Source: Verrucomicrobiota bacterium
Lineage (GTDB): Bacteria; Chlamydiota; Chlamydiia; Chlamydiales; Rhabdochlamydiaceae
Length of the DNA: 33,551 nt
Assembly: GCA_018239725.1 (NCBI GenBank)
Contig: JAFEGU010000387.1
Coordinates: forward strand, 1-33,551
Reading direction: 5' to 3'
Shown: positions 23,556 through 32,113 of the stretch, piece by piece
Layout: every line of letters starts with the position of its first letter
Numbering within the stretch: position 1 is the stretch's first letter
The notes under the pieces: generated by a model
The model's input: the letters and a program-made list of their open reading frames with translations, nothing else
What the model was told of the DNA's origin: nothing
The model's database searches: none
Program-made: the position numbers and the translations under genes

Positions 23556-26100
23556 ACTTGTCGTGCTCGCTGTATTCTGCACGCACCTTCTCCAGCTCTG
23601 GCTTGTGGACTGGACAAGGCTCGATTTTCCAGATCTTTTTCGCATAGTTATGGATCGATTCGTCTGTTGAGAACTTGCCCATGCTCGCAATGTTATGGAG
23701 GGCGACCTCCGCCCATTTGGCTGGCTGAAGGTAAAGCTCCTCCACCTTTTTTTGCGTCTCATAATAACTGCGCAAATCGCTCAAGACAAAATACCTATCG
23801 GGAATGCTGGAATTCTGCGGTTCCAGGAGGAGCCTGTAGAGGCTGCTGTGAGCCTGATGCTCCGTTTCTGTTTCGGCAAAAGTTTGGTCGCGCAACGATT
23901 CTACGGCCCGGTGGATCTGCTGGTCGTGCATGTAGATATCCCAGGAACTGTAGCTGCTGCGCAGCTGCATGTTTTCCGCCGAAGTCTTTCCAAAGCCAAA
24001 TGGCCACCAGGCATCGGTGATCTCGCGATGCATCTCGATATTTGCGCCATCTTCTGTGCCAATAGTCAAAGCGCCGTTCATGGCAAGCTTCATGTTGCCA
24101 GTTCCCGAAGCTTCCATTCCCGCTGTTGAGATCTGTTCTGAGAGGTCTGCAGCAGGTATGATGATCTCTGCGCGGGAAACATTGTAATTTTCGACAAAGA
24201 TGACATTGAGCTTTGAGGAGACGTCCGGATCATGGTTGATCTTTCGGGCAACGCAGCAGATGAGATGGATAATATTTTTAGCCACTTCATAGCCAGGAGC
24301 TGCTTTGCCTGCAAAGAGGACCATTCTCTTGATCGCCCGCGCATTGGGGTTCGCCTTCAACTCTTGATAGAGCATGATCGCATGGAGGATGTTCATCAAC
24401 TGCCGTTTATACTCGTGCAGCCTCTTGATCTGGACATCGAAAAGGGCTGTTTCATCTAAAACGGGATAATGGCCGATCTCTTTTCCTCGAAAGTCCCGTA
24501 AAGGATTCTTCTCCTTTAAATAGTTGATAAAGTTCTTTTTGTTCTCTTTCTTGATTTCAAGGAATTCATTTTGGCTCTCAGGATCGGAGGCAAACTTGGC
24601 CAACCCTTCGATATGGGGAAAATTCACCAGCCAGCTTTTTCCAATCCTCTTTGAAATGAAATGGGCAAGGCGGGGATTGATATGCAATAGCCAGCGCCTC
24701 GGAGTCACTCCATTGGTGACATTGGTAAAGCGATCGGGGTACATCTCGTAAAAGTCCTTAAAGACATTTGTCTTCAAAATCTCCGAATGCAGCTCTGCGA
24801 CCCCATTGACCTTATGCGAGCCATAAATGGCCAAGTTTGCCATATGCACCTGCCCGCCTTCGATGATCGACATCCTGCGCACACGCTCTTCATCGCCTGG
24901 ATATTTTTGACGGATCTCGTTGCAAAATTCGAGGTTGAGCTTCTCCAAGATCTGATATTGGCACGGCAAAAGGTAGTGGAGGCGGTTTTGGTTCCACTCC
25001 TCTAAAGACTCTTTGAGCACCGTATGGTTGGTAAAATTGCAGCATGTCCGGACAACTTCCCAAGCTTCCCCCCACGCGTAATCATGGTCATGAAGCAAAA
25101 TGCGCAACAGTTCGCAGACAGCTAAAGCAGGATGGGTGTCATTGATATGGATCCTTGCTTTGTCGGCAAAGCTCGACATATCGGAATAAACATGCAGGTG
25201 GTGGCGGATGATGTCCTGCAACGACGCAGACGCAAGCAGAAACTCCTGCTTCAAACGGATCCGTTTTCCTGTTTCATTGTTATCATTAGGATAGAGGACG
25301 TCGGTAAGCGACGTATTTTCCGCAGCCTGGTCGAGAAGGCCCGCATTGTAGCGCTGCAATTGGAAGTTGCGCGGCGATTCTTTTGTCGTCCATAGCCGCA
25401 ACGTGTTGACGTTAAACTCTCCGCTCTCTTTATAACCGATGATGGGGATGTCGTAGGCCAAAGCTCTGACCTCTTCAAAATCGACAATGTCGTAGACTTC
25501 GGCCCCTTTTTTATTGAGACCAGGGATAGCCCTGCCTGAATAGTAGACAGGCACCGCGTGCGTATCGCGCCGGTACTCCCAAGGATTTTCATGCAAGAGC
25601 CACACTTCAGGACGCTCGACCTGCACCCCGTCCCAAATTTCCTGGTCGAAAATCCCATACTGATAGCGGAGTCCGTAAGCGATTGCGGGATACTGCTGGG
25701 TCGCAAGCGAATCAAGAAAACACGCCGCAAGCCTGCCAAGGCCGCCGTTTCCGAGCCCCGGATCCGGTTCGAACCTCTGCTCCTGCTCATAATTGCGGTT
25801 CATCCCTTTCATCACATGGCGGACTAAGTCTGTGGCATGGATGTTCGTGATATTATTTCCTAAAAACCGTCCCGGCATGTACTCCATGCATAAGAAGTAA
25901 AGGGTGCGAACCTTATTATTTTTGTAGGTGTGATTCGTTGCTGTCCAGTTGATCATGATCTCTTCACGAAGGGTCAAAGCGAAGGCGCGATAAAACTCTT
26001 CAGGGGTTGACTCGTCAACGGTCACTCCCATCGTTGTGATGAGGTAGTGCTTGATCTTATGCTTCAGCGAATCAGCTTTGATCTCAAGATGTGGTTCCAC
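23542..26100 (-). CDS. glgP: Glycogen phosphorylase
   Basis: 852 residues, slightly longer than the usual 800-840. It releases glucose-1-phosphate from glycogen. Landmarks are CMEYMPGRFLGNN, DPGLGNGGLGRLAACFLDS, the ITDAWWPFGFG block and the PLP site EASGTGNMKLAMNGAL-TIGTEDGANIEM with the Schiff-base lysine near residue 670. The start is GTG at 26100 with GGAGG just upstream. Glycogen metabolism genes are standard in Chlamydia. The gene is divergent from the transhydrogenase-like gene, and the spacer holds a 177-base inverted-repeat element. Confidence 0.96.
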   Translation of the reverse strand: MEPHLEIKADSLKHKIKHYLITTMGVTVDESTPEEFYRAFALTLREEIMINWTATNHTYKNNKVRTLYFLCMEYMPGRFLGNNITNIHATDLVRHVMKGMNRNYEQEQRFEPDPGLGNGGLGRLAACFLDSLATQQYPAIAYGLRYQYGIFDQEIWDGVQVERPEVWLLHENPWEYRRDTHAVPVYYSGRAIPGLNKKGAEVYDIVDFEEVRALAYDIPIIGYKESGEFNVNTLRLWTTKESPRNFQLQRYNAGLLDQAAENTSLTDVLYPNDNNETGKRIRLKQEFLLASASLQDIIRHHLHVYSDMSSFADKARIHINDTHPALAVCELLRILLHDHDYAWGEAWEVVRTCCNFTNHTVLKESLEEWNQNRLHYLLPCQYQILEKLNLEFCNEIRQKYPGDEERVRRMSIIEGGQVHMANLAIYGSHKVNGVAELHSEILKTNVFKDFYEMYPDRFTNVTNGVTPRRWLLHINPRLAHFISKRIGKSWLVNFPHIEGLAKFASDPESQNEFLEIKKENKKNFINYLKEKNPLRDFRGKEIGHYPVLDETALFDVQIKRLHEYKRQLMNILHAIMLYQELKANPNARAIKRMVLFAGKAAPGYEVAKNIIHLICCVARKINHDPDVSSKLNVIFVENYNVSRAEIIIPAADLSEQISTAGMEASGTGNMKLAMNGALTIGTEDGANIEMHREITDAWWPFGFGKTSAENMQLRSSYSSWDIYMHDQQIHRAVESLRDQTFAETETEHQAHSSLYRLLLEPQNSSIPDRYFVLSDLRSYYETQKKVEELYLQPAKWAEVALHNIASMGKFSTDESIHNYAKKIWKIEPCPVHKPELEKVRAEYSEHDKCRIL

Positions 26101-26153
26101 TTCACCCTCCAGAACTGCTTTGCATTATTTTCTTATTTATGCGATTAGTTTCG

Positions 26154-26330
26154 ATATACCGAAACAACTTGAAAAATTGGGAATTTGACAAGGAGGCGCC
26201 CTAAATTTGAATCAAGCTATGCTGGCGCCGAAGCAGCTCAACTTGAATAAGTTGGGCGATGCAGGCGGATTCAAATTTGGTGGCTGTCCGACATAGTCAA
26301 AAACCAATTTTACAAGTTGTTTCGGTATAT
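26154..26330. mobile_element. 177-bp element with 27-bp terminal inverted repeats (MITE candidate)
   Basis: The ends 26154-26180 and 26304-26330 are reverse complements in 26 of 27 bases (outer core TACCGAAACAACTTG). A second inner inverted repeat, CTAAATTTGAATC (26201-26213) against GATTCAAATTTGG (26268-26280), lets the whole unit fold into one long hairpin. GGCGCC occurs twice inside. It carries no coding sequence. The element is flanked by TA on both sides if the repeats start at TACCG, as expected for IS630/Tc1-type MITEs. It lies in the divergent glgP promoter region. Confidence 0.7.
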
Positions 26331-26362
26331 AGCACAAGAGTGAAACTTTAGCGAGTATTTAG

Positions 26363-27769
26363 ATGCAAAAATTTGAACTGATTGTCATTGGCACAGGTCC
26401 TGCAGGGGAAAAAGCAGCTGTCAAAGCGGCATATTTCGGACATAAGGTTGCCATCATTGAAAAGGAACAAGTTTTTGGCGGCGCTGAAGTGGTAACCGGG
26501 ACCCTTCCTTCTAAAACCCTCAAAGAGACCGCTCTTTATTTCTCGGGAAAATATGAAAAGGGGCTCTTCGGGATCGACCGGGACCTGCAGCATGAAGCAT
26601 CTGTCGATGATTTCATGTTCCGGAAAAATTTTGTCTCTGAGACAGCGGCAAAAGAGATCCAAGACAATCTAAAGCGCCACGGCGTCACCATTTTTAAAGG
26701 GACCGCCTCTTTTGAAGATCCCCACACTCTGAGGATCACAGGCCCGGATGCCCAGGTCGTCCAAGGCGACTATATCATTATTGCAACAGGGTCCTACCCG
26801 TACCATCCTTCCAGCATCCCTTTTGATGGGAAGCGGATCCATGACTCTGATTCGATCCTGCAAATTACCCGTTTCCCCTCCTCTCTTTGCATTGTCGGCG
26901 CCGGTGTAATCGGATGCGAATATGCGACGATCTTTTCGACGATGGGAACAAAAGTCTATCTCGTTAATGACAAGGAACACATCCTTCCCCATGTCGATCA
27001 TGAGATCTCTGCATCGTTAGTCCAACAGATGCAGGCAGGAGGTGTCGAAATTTTGTTCAATACGAGCATCGCATCGCTAACTCCTCCCAAAACAGATCAG
27101 GAAATGGTTGAAATCACTTTGAAATCCGGCGAAAAACGACGCGCTGATATGTTCCTCTATGCAGCCGGCAGAAGCGGTAATATCAAAGAGCTCCACTGTG
27201 AAAAGATCGGCCTCGAAGTGGGCCCCCGTGAACAGATGATCGTTGACAAGCAATACCGGACAAACATTCCTAATATCTATGCAGTCGGCGACGTGGTGGG
27301 CTTCCCTGCCCTTGCTAGCACAAGCATGGACCAGGGACGCGTTGCTGTCGCCCACATCTTCCAAACGCAAGACCTGCATAACCTTCCAACCTACTTTCCC
27401 TACGGGATCTACACGATCCCTGAAGTATCGATGGTCGGAGTGACCGAAGACGAGGCAGTCCGCGACCAGATAAACTACATGACAGGCGTTGCACGCTACG
27501 CCGATATGCCCCGAGGAAAGATCTTAGGCGCAAAAGCGGGATTTTTGAAAATAGTCTTCAGCAAAGACGACCTTAGAGTACTAGGCGTCCATATCATCGG
27601 ACACATCGCGACCGAATTGGTCCACTATGGAGTGATCCTCGTCGAAGAGAAGAAGAACCTCAACGACATCATTGGCCAGGTCTTCAACTTCCCTACCCTG
27701 CACGATCTTTACAAGTATGCTGCATACGACGGCTTAAGCAACGTTGCTGGACATAAGGTAAAGCCCTAA
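26363..27769 (+). CDS. sthA: Soluble pyridine-nucleotide transhydrogenase-like flavoprotein
   Basis: 468 residues of the pyridine nucleotide-disulfide oxidoreductase fold: FAD motif VIGTGPAGEKAA (8-19), NAD(P) motif IVGAGVIGCEYA, and second FAD motif NIYAVGDV. The disulfide site that reads GGTCLNVGCIPSK in lipoamide dehydrogenase is GGAEVVTGTLPSK (39-51), so both redox cysteines are absent (Glu42, Thr47). The C-terminal His-Pro-Thr...Glu motif is also missing (FNFPTLHDLYKYAAYDGL). This matches SthA-type transhydrogenases, which keep at most one cysteine and pass hydride directly between NADPH and NAD+. It would balance reducing power in the cytosol. Confidence 0.82.
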   Translation: MQKFELIVIGTGPAGEKAAVKAAYFGHKVAIIEKEQVFGGAEVVTGTLPSKTLKETALYFSGKYEKGLFGIDRDLQHEASVDDFMFRKNFVSETAAKEIQDNLKRHGVTIFKGTASFEDPHTLRITGPDAQVVQGDYIIIATGSYPYHPSSIPFDGKRIHDSDSILQITRFPSSLCIVGAGVIGCEYATIFSTMGTKVYLVNDKEHILPHVDHEISASLVQQMQAGGVEILFNTSIASLTPPKTDQEMVEITLKSGEKRRADMFLYAAGRSGNIKELHCEKIGLEVGPREQMIVDKQYRTNIPNIYAVGDVVGFPALASTSMDQGRVAVAHIFQTQDLHNLPTYFPYGIYTIPEVSMVGVTEDEAVRDQINYMTGVARYADMPRGKILGAKAGFLKIVFSKDDLRVLGVHIIGHIATELVHYGVILVEEKKNLNDIIGQVFNFPTLHDLYKYAAYDGLSNVAGHKVKP

Positions 27770-27985
27770 GAGTTGCCATAAGGATTGGTTGTATACATAA
27801 AAAAAATATTTTTCCGGCACGCATGTACATTCAGCATATGAGGTAGGGTTTTGTTGATTCAGTTTACATCAATTGTTCAACGAGTAAGGTATTGCAAATG
27901 TTGCCTAATCTGAAAAAAATGACTTGCAAGTCAACCTAACCGACCTTCGACACCTTGCGCAACGGCTGAAGTTATTTTTCGAAAA

Positions 27986-29911
27986 TCATTCTTCAGCATT
28001 AGAGGCGAGAACGGTAGCATCGATTAAGCGAATGATATTGTCCTCTGCATTTTTTTCCCCCCAATCAACATTTCCTTGCGGCTTTCCTGCAAGACTCCAT
28101 ACATGTTGGTAGACAATATACTTTTGCTCCGGAGTAAAAGAAATAAAAGTTTCATTTAAAAAGTCCAGAATCGCTCGGCTTAGAATATCTCTCCGCACAT
28201 CAAAAGCTTCCATTAATGCCTGGGATTTTAACAATTCTTTATTCTCAATATTTTGGTTTGCAGGAAGCTCAACAAAAATATCTTCTATCTTACTTCGGAT
28301 TTTTTCCTGCTCTGTAGAAGATAAATCACTAAAAATCTCTTTAAGACGATTCTTGTCTTCCTCATTGTGAATAAGTTGGCAAAATTTTGCAAAAGAGGTT
28401 TTAGTGTTATAATGTTTGCATATATAATATTTTTTAAACATTTCACTAACTGAAACATTCACAAATTTTGAAAGCTTTTTATCAAGCATGAACAAACATA
28501 AGTTATAATTGATGCCAATCTTTAGGAAGTTGGAAAGAGTGCCTATCTCAGATGGGAGCGTTGCAAGCTGGTTGTGTTCGAGGTAAAGCTCTACCAGATT
28601 GTCAAGATTGCCGATCTCTGCTGGGAGCGCTGCAAGCTGGTTGTTATTGAGGTAAAGCTTTTGCAGATTGACAAGATTGCCGATCTCAGCTGGGAGCGCT
28701 GCAAGCTGGTTGTTATTGATGTACAGTTCTTCGAGGTCAGCAAGAGTGCCTATCTCAGATGGGAGCGCTGCAAGCTGGTTGTTATTGATGTACAGTTCTT
28801 CGAGGTCAGCAAGAGTGCCTATCTCAGATGGGAGCGCTTTTAGCTGGTTGTTATTGAGGTAAAGCTTTTGCAGATTGACAAGAGTGCCTATCTCAGATGG
28901 GAGCGCTTTTAGCTGGTTGTTATTGAGGTAAAGCCATACCAGATTCGCAAGATTGCCGATCTCAGCTGGGAGAGCTTTTAGCTGGTTGTTATTGAGGTAA
29001 AGCTCTTCCAGATTGGCGAGATTGCCGATCTCTGCTGGGAGCGCTTTGAGATGGTTGTCATCGAGGTCAAGCCTTCGCAAATTGGCTAGAATGCCGATCT
29101 TAGATGGAAGCGCTGTGAGCTGGTTGTGTTCGAGGTAAAGCTCTTCCAGGTTGGCAAGATTGCCGATCTCAACTGGGAGGGCTGCAAGCCGGTTGTTATT
29201 GAGGTAAAGCCTTTGCAGGTTAGGAAGATTGCAGATCTCGGATGGAAGCGTGGTAAACTGATTGCGATCGAGGTCAAGCCTTTGCAGTTTAGCAAGATTG
29301 CCGATCTCAGCTGGAAACGCTCTAAGCTGGTTATGACTGAGGCGAAGCTCTTCCAAGTTGGTGAAATAAGCAATTTCCGGAGGAAGATGGGTCAACTGAA
29401 GTCCTGAAAGATTTAATATTGTAACGGTTTGGATTAATGGTATGTTATTTGGATCTTTCAACCATGCTCGGATTTCGGATGCACTCTGAGGTCCACTGTC
29501 TTGTGCAAAGTCAATCGAATTTTTAACTCTACCCCACATCTTCTCCAATTGAGCATCTATGAAGCATTGATATTCGCTAGGTAAAAGCATCAACGAAGAG
29601 GATCTGAGCGCCTTTGAAAGGCGCTCGAAAGGGATTAACCCTACATGATCGCCGCATACCTTTGTTAAAAGCTCAATAAAATTCTGATTAGGGATAACGG
29701 CTTTGATTAAAGAGTTCACACGATTCCAATATTGCGGCAGCAGATTGCTGTATGTGAGATCTGTCCATTGTCTACAGACTCTACAGATGTTTTGTACCGT
29801 TTGGCTAGGAGTTCGTGTATTATCATGATCTTCGACTGCAAATTGAAAAACGCTCAACTGCAAATCTGACGGCAGATTATTAATATTTGCATTTAAGAAA
29901 GACACAGACAC
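27986..29911 (-). CDS. F-box-like + leucine-rich-repeat protein (candidate host-directed effector)
   Basis: 641 residues. Residues ~12-60 (INNLPSDLQLSVFQFAV, then VCRQWTDLTYSNLLPQYW) fit the F-box pattern 'LP.el...If.f...VCr.W..l'. From ~162 to 463 there are about 13 LRRs of exactly 23 residues with consensus NLEELYLNNNQLKALPAEIG, then an unknown C-terminal domain of ~170 residues. In eukaryotes an F-box joined to LRRs makes an SCF ubiquitin-ligase substrate receptor. F-box and LRR proteins are expanded in Parachlamydiaceae. The start is GTG 29911 or, with GAGG five bases upstream, GTG 29905. No signal peptide; type III secretion would be the likely export route. AT-rich compared with the core genes. 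Confidence 0.85.
   Translation of the reverse strand: MSVSFLNANINNLPSDLQLSVFQFAVEDHDNTRTPSQTVQNICRVCRQWTDLTYSNLLPQYWNRVNSLIKAVIPNQNFIELLTKVCGDHVGLIPFERLSKALRSSSLMLLPSEYQCFIDAQLEKMWGRVKNSIDFAQDSGPQSASEIRAWLKDPNNIPLIQTVTILNLSGLQLTHLPPEIAYFTNLEELRLSHNQLRAFPAEIGNLAKLQRLDLDRNQFTTLPSEICNLPNLQRLYLNNNRLAALPVEIGNLANLEELYLEHNQLTALPSKIGILANLRRLDLDDNHLKALPAEIGNLANLEELYLNNNQLKALPAEIGNLANLVWLYLNNNQLKALPSEIGTLVNLQKLYLNNNQLKALPSEIGTLADLEELYINNNQLAALPSEIGTLADLEELYINNNQLAALPAEIGNLVNLQKLYLNNNQLAALPAEIGNLDNLVELYLEHNQLATLPSEIGTLSNFLKIGINYNLCLFMLDKKLSKFVNVSVSEMFKKYYICKHYNTKTSFAKFCQLIHNEEDKNRLKEIFSDLSSTEQEKIRSKIEDIFVELPANQNIENKELLKSQALMEAFDVRRDILSRAILDFLNETFISFTPEQKYIVYQHVWSLAGKPQGNVDWGEKNAEDNIIRLIDATVLASNAEE
28520..29430 (-). 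repeat. 69-bp tandem repeats encoding LRRs
   Basis: About thirteen 69-base units inside the LRR gene. Two adjacent units around 28682-28819 are essentially identical in DNA, while the other units differ by several bases, so the array has changed in copy number recently. Confidence 0.85.
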
Positions 29912-30040
29912 CTCACTGCATTAAAATGTTTATTTTAAAAATTAATTATACCAACAGATGGATTCTTCAAATAAAAATAATTAGCAAGTGCACAAAAGAC
30001 TTACAACACCAGCAGGATGGGCTTTTGTAGTGACCTCAGA

Positions 30041-31861
30041 TTACCCATTTAACAAACTAATATTCTTATATGCGATCTTATATTCCCTTGTTGTTCTAAT
30101 CTCCATATTTTCTATTTTATCAGCATCGTAAGGCATGTAATCATAGCCTGCATTGCTAAGCACTAGAGGCCATTCATCATCATTCAAAAGATTGGATTTA
30201 GGATTAATATCGAGGATGAACAATTTAGGTTTTTTGTTCGAAGCTACTGGATAATGATACATAATGCCATTTTCTCCGTTAGTGTGCATAACGACGCAGT
30301 CGCCTCTTTTAAGGAAACTGCACACATCTGCTAGCATTCCATTTCCAGTTCGATTATCTGGTATGATTCCTAGATCATCCAACATAGAAAAAACGGGATC
30401 ATCAAGATCTTTCAAGTTCTGCTTTGAAATCAGAGCTTTGGCTTTTATTAATATTTCGACAGCCTTAATATTCTTGGCCTTGATTGCTATATCAAGGGGA
30501 GTTAAATGATCATTTGCATTGATATCTGCACCCGCATCGATCAGTGATTTAAGAAAATTACCTCCCATATCGCTTAATGCTGCGACATGCAAGGGGGTAT
30601 TTCGATTTCCATCGTAAAGCCCTACCATCGCCCCTTTTTTTAGCAGAAGCTCGAACGCGTCGTACGATCCTCTTTGAATGGCGATGTGCATCGCTGTGCG
30701 GCCCTTACTATCGGACTCGTTAATGTCAACTTCTTCGATCAAACCTTTTACTGCTGTCAGATCATCATTTTCAATGGCTATATGGAGAGCTGGAACCGAT
30801 AAATGAGCATCTGAATTTCTGAGCGGCTGCCAAACTAAATTGGACTCACAAAACAATCCATTTTCCTTTAGCCAATCATATGTTTGTTTATCGCCCTTAA
30901 TGTGATTGCTGCATTCTCTATGGTTGGTAGGATAATTAACTGCTTGGTCATCGCCTTCCTGAGCTTTCCTTTCGAACCTCGTGATGCAATCAGATCCGAC
31001 TTGGCAGAAATCTCCTGGCGAAATCGAGTCCAAATAACTCATTGGCACTCTGCAAGGAGAGTCATCTGGCCTGCGCATTATAAAGTGATTGAGAGAACGA
31101 ACACCCCCATTGTATGCTGTTAAAAAAGGAGCTTTCATATCTAAAAAAAGCCTCGTCATTCGGATATTGGAATTAACTTTCATGAAAGTTTCATCATTAC
31201 ATAAAAAGAAAAAACCATCTAAACATAAATATCCAGTATGGGGCCGAAGCAAATTGTAAACTTGTACTGTGGTGCCTACAGGATCTGCCAAATGGCGGAA
31301 ACACCAACGAGAAACCGCTAGATCAATCTTATTTTCAAAATTTAGGCCCCTTTGCTTAAACTGTTCAAAGAGCTCCTCAACCTTAAAAGCTCCCAAATTG
31401 TAGATTTTGCAACGATCCGTCTCAACAACCTCCTCATCAAGATTGTTTTCTCCTCTAATGCCAATAATATGAACTTTAATGTCCTTAGGAAGATCCTCTT
31501 GTTTATCAAGAAAGGCCGCCATCCATTTAGACCAAGCAAAGTCTCCAGCTCCTAAGTCCAAACAGTAAAAATCGCGCTGTTCTGAAGAAGCTTGCAAAAT
31601 AATTTTTTTCATCAAGGCATGCTCATCAACACCGCAGATATTATAACTAGAATCACCATTAAAAAAGCCCCATCCACTTGAATTTAAGCGACTTAAAGAA
31701 TCGAACGCAAACGAAATACTAGATTTAAGGCTTTTAGGCCTTTGACTTGGATCTAAGTAACTGAAAGTAGATGTGTTAGAAACACCTTTTCCATTTTTAT
31801 CCAATGAAATTTGTCTCTGAACCCCTTCGGAATTCATTAGATTCGAATTAATGCACGACAT
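30041..31861 (-). CDS. SAM-methyltransferase-like + ankyrin-repeat fusion protein
   Basis: 606 residues. At ~97-240 lies a class I methyltransferase-like region: motif I YCLDLGAGDF (~97-106), then HIIGIRG, KIDLAVSRWCFRHLADP (motif IV-like) and VYNLLRPHTGYLCLDGFFF. At ~355-480 there are four ankyrin repeats, for example GRTAMHIAIQRGSYDAFELLLKKGA and NTPLHVAALSDMGGNFLKSLIDAGADINAND. A C-terminal ~120-residue domain is unrecognised. Ankyrin repeats normally bind proteins, so the fusion suggests an enzyme aimed at a bound partner, perhaps a host protein. The methyltransferase call rests on motif I and spacing; the SAM-binding acidic residue is not certain. AT-rich, no signal peptide, between the two F-box-like genes. 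Confidence 0.78.
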   Translation of the reverse strand: MSCINSNLMNSEGVQRQISLDKNGKGVSNTSTFSYLDPSQRPKSLKSSISFAFDSLSRLNSSGWGFFNGDSSYNICGVDEHALMKKIILQASSEQRDFYCLDLGAGDFAWSKWMAAFLDKQEDLPKDIKVHIIGIRGENNLDEEVVETDRCKIYNLGAFKVEELFEQFKQRGLNFENKIDLAVSRWCFRHLADPVGTTVQVYNLLRPHTGYLCLDGFFFLCNDETFMKVNSNIRMTRLFLDMKAPFLTAYNGGVRSLNHFIMRRPDDSPCRVPMSYLDSISPGDFCQVGSDCITRFERKAQEGDDQAVNYPTNHRECSNHIKGDKQTYDWLKENGLFCESNLVWQPLRNSDAHLSVPALHIAIENDDLTAVKGLIEEVDINESDSKGRTAMHIAIQRGSYDAFELLLKKGAMVGLYDGNRNTPLHVAALSDMGGNFLKSLIDAGADINANDHLTPLDIAIKAKNIKAVEILIKAKALISKQNLKDLDDPVFSMLDDLGIIPDNRTGNGMLADVCSFLKRGDCVVMHTNGENGIMYHYPVASNKKPKLFILDINPKSNLLNDDEWPLVLSNAGYDYMPYDADKIENMEIRTTREYKIAYKNISLLNG

Positions 31862-32107
31862 TTAATTTGCCACCATATTTATTTATAGAAAAACTAAATA
31901 ATACACAAATCAATAATTAAATTAAATAGCGAAAAATCAAAAAATCTCAAATGAATGATAATTAAGGCTATAGTTTATGCAAAAGTATATAAAAATAATT
32001 TATGCGAAGAAATCGTACATGTCCTGCTCGACTGCTTAAATAAAATTATTTTTTGGAATGAAATTAATATAATTGATACTACAATTGCTTGAAATTAAAA
32101 TGAGAAC
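31862..32107. promoter_or_regulatory. AT-rich divergent promoter region
   Basis: 246 bases between the methyltransferase-ankyrin and the WD40 genes, extremely AT-rich throughout, with no coding sequence. Promoters for both genes must lie here; no exact -10/-35 pair can be fixed by eye. Confidence 0.4.
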
Positions 32108-32113
32108 GTGTAT

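Noticed and set aside
23695-24129. 144-residue plus-strand frame inside glgP
   Set aside because: Lies wholly opposite a clear glycogen phosphorylase gene and has no family-like sequence.
26363-27769. Lipoamide dehydrogenase (lpdA)
   Set aside because: Fold matches, but both active-site cysteines and the C-terminal His-Pro motif are missing; an SthA-type transhydrogenase fits better.
27920-27933. Perfect 14-base palindrome TGACTTGCAAGTCA between convergent genes
   Set aside because: Could be an operator or part of a terminator, but there is no T-run and no second copy; short palindromes of this size occur by chance.
28574-29407. Plus-strand repetitive reading frames and a CRISPR-like look of regular repeats
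   Set aside because: The 69-base period has no variable spacers and is in frame with LRRs on the minus strand; the plus-strand frames are shadows.
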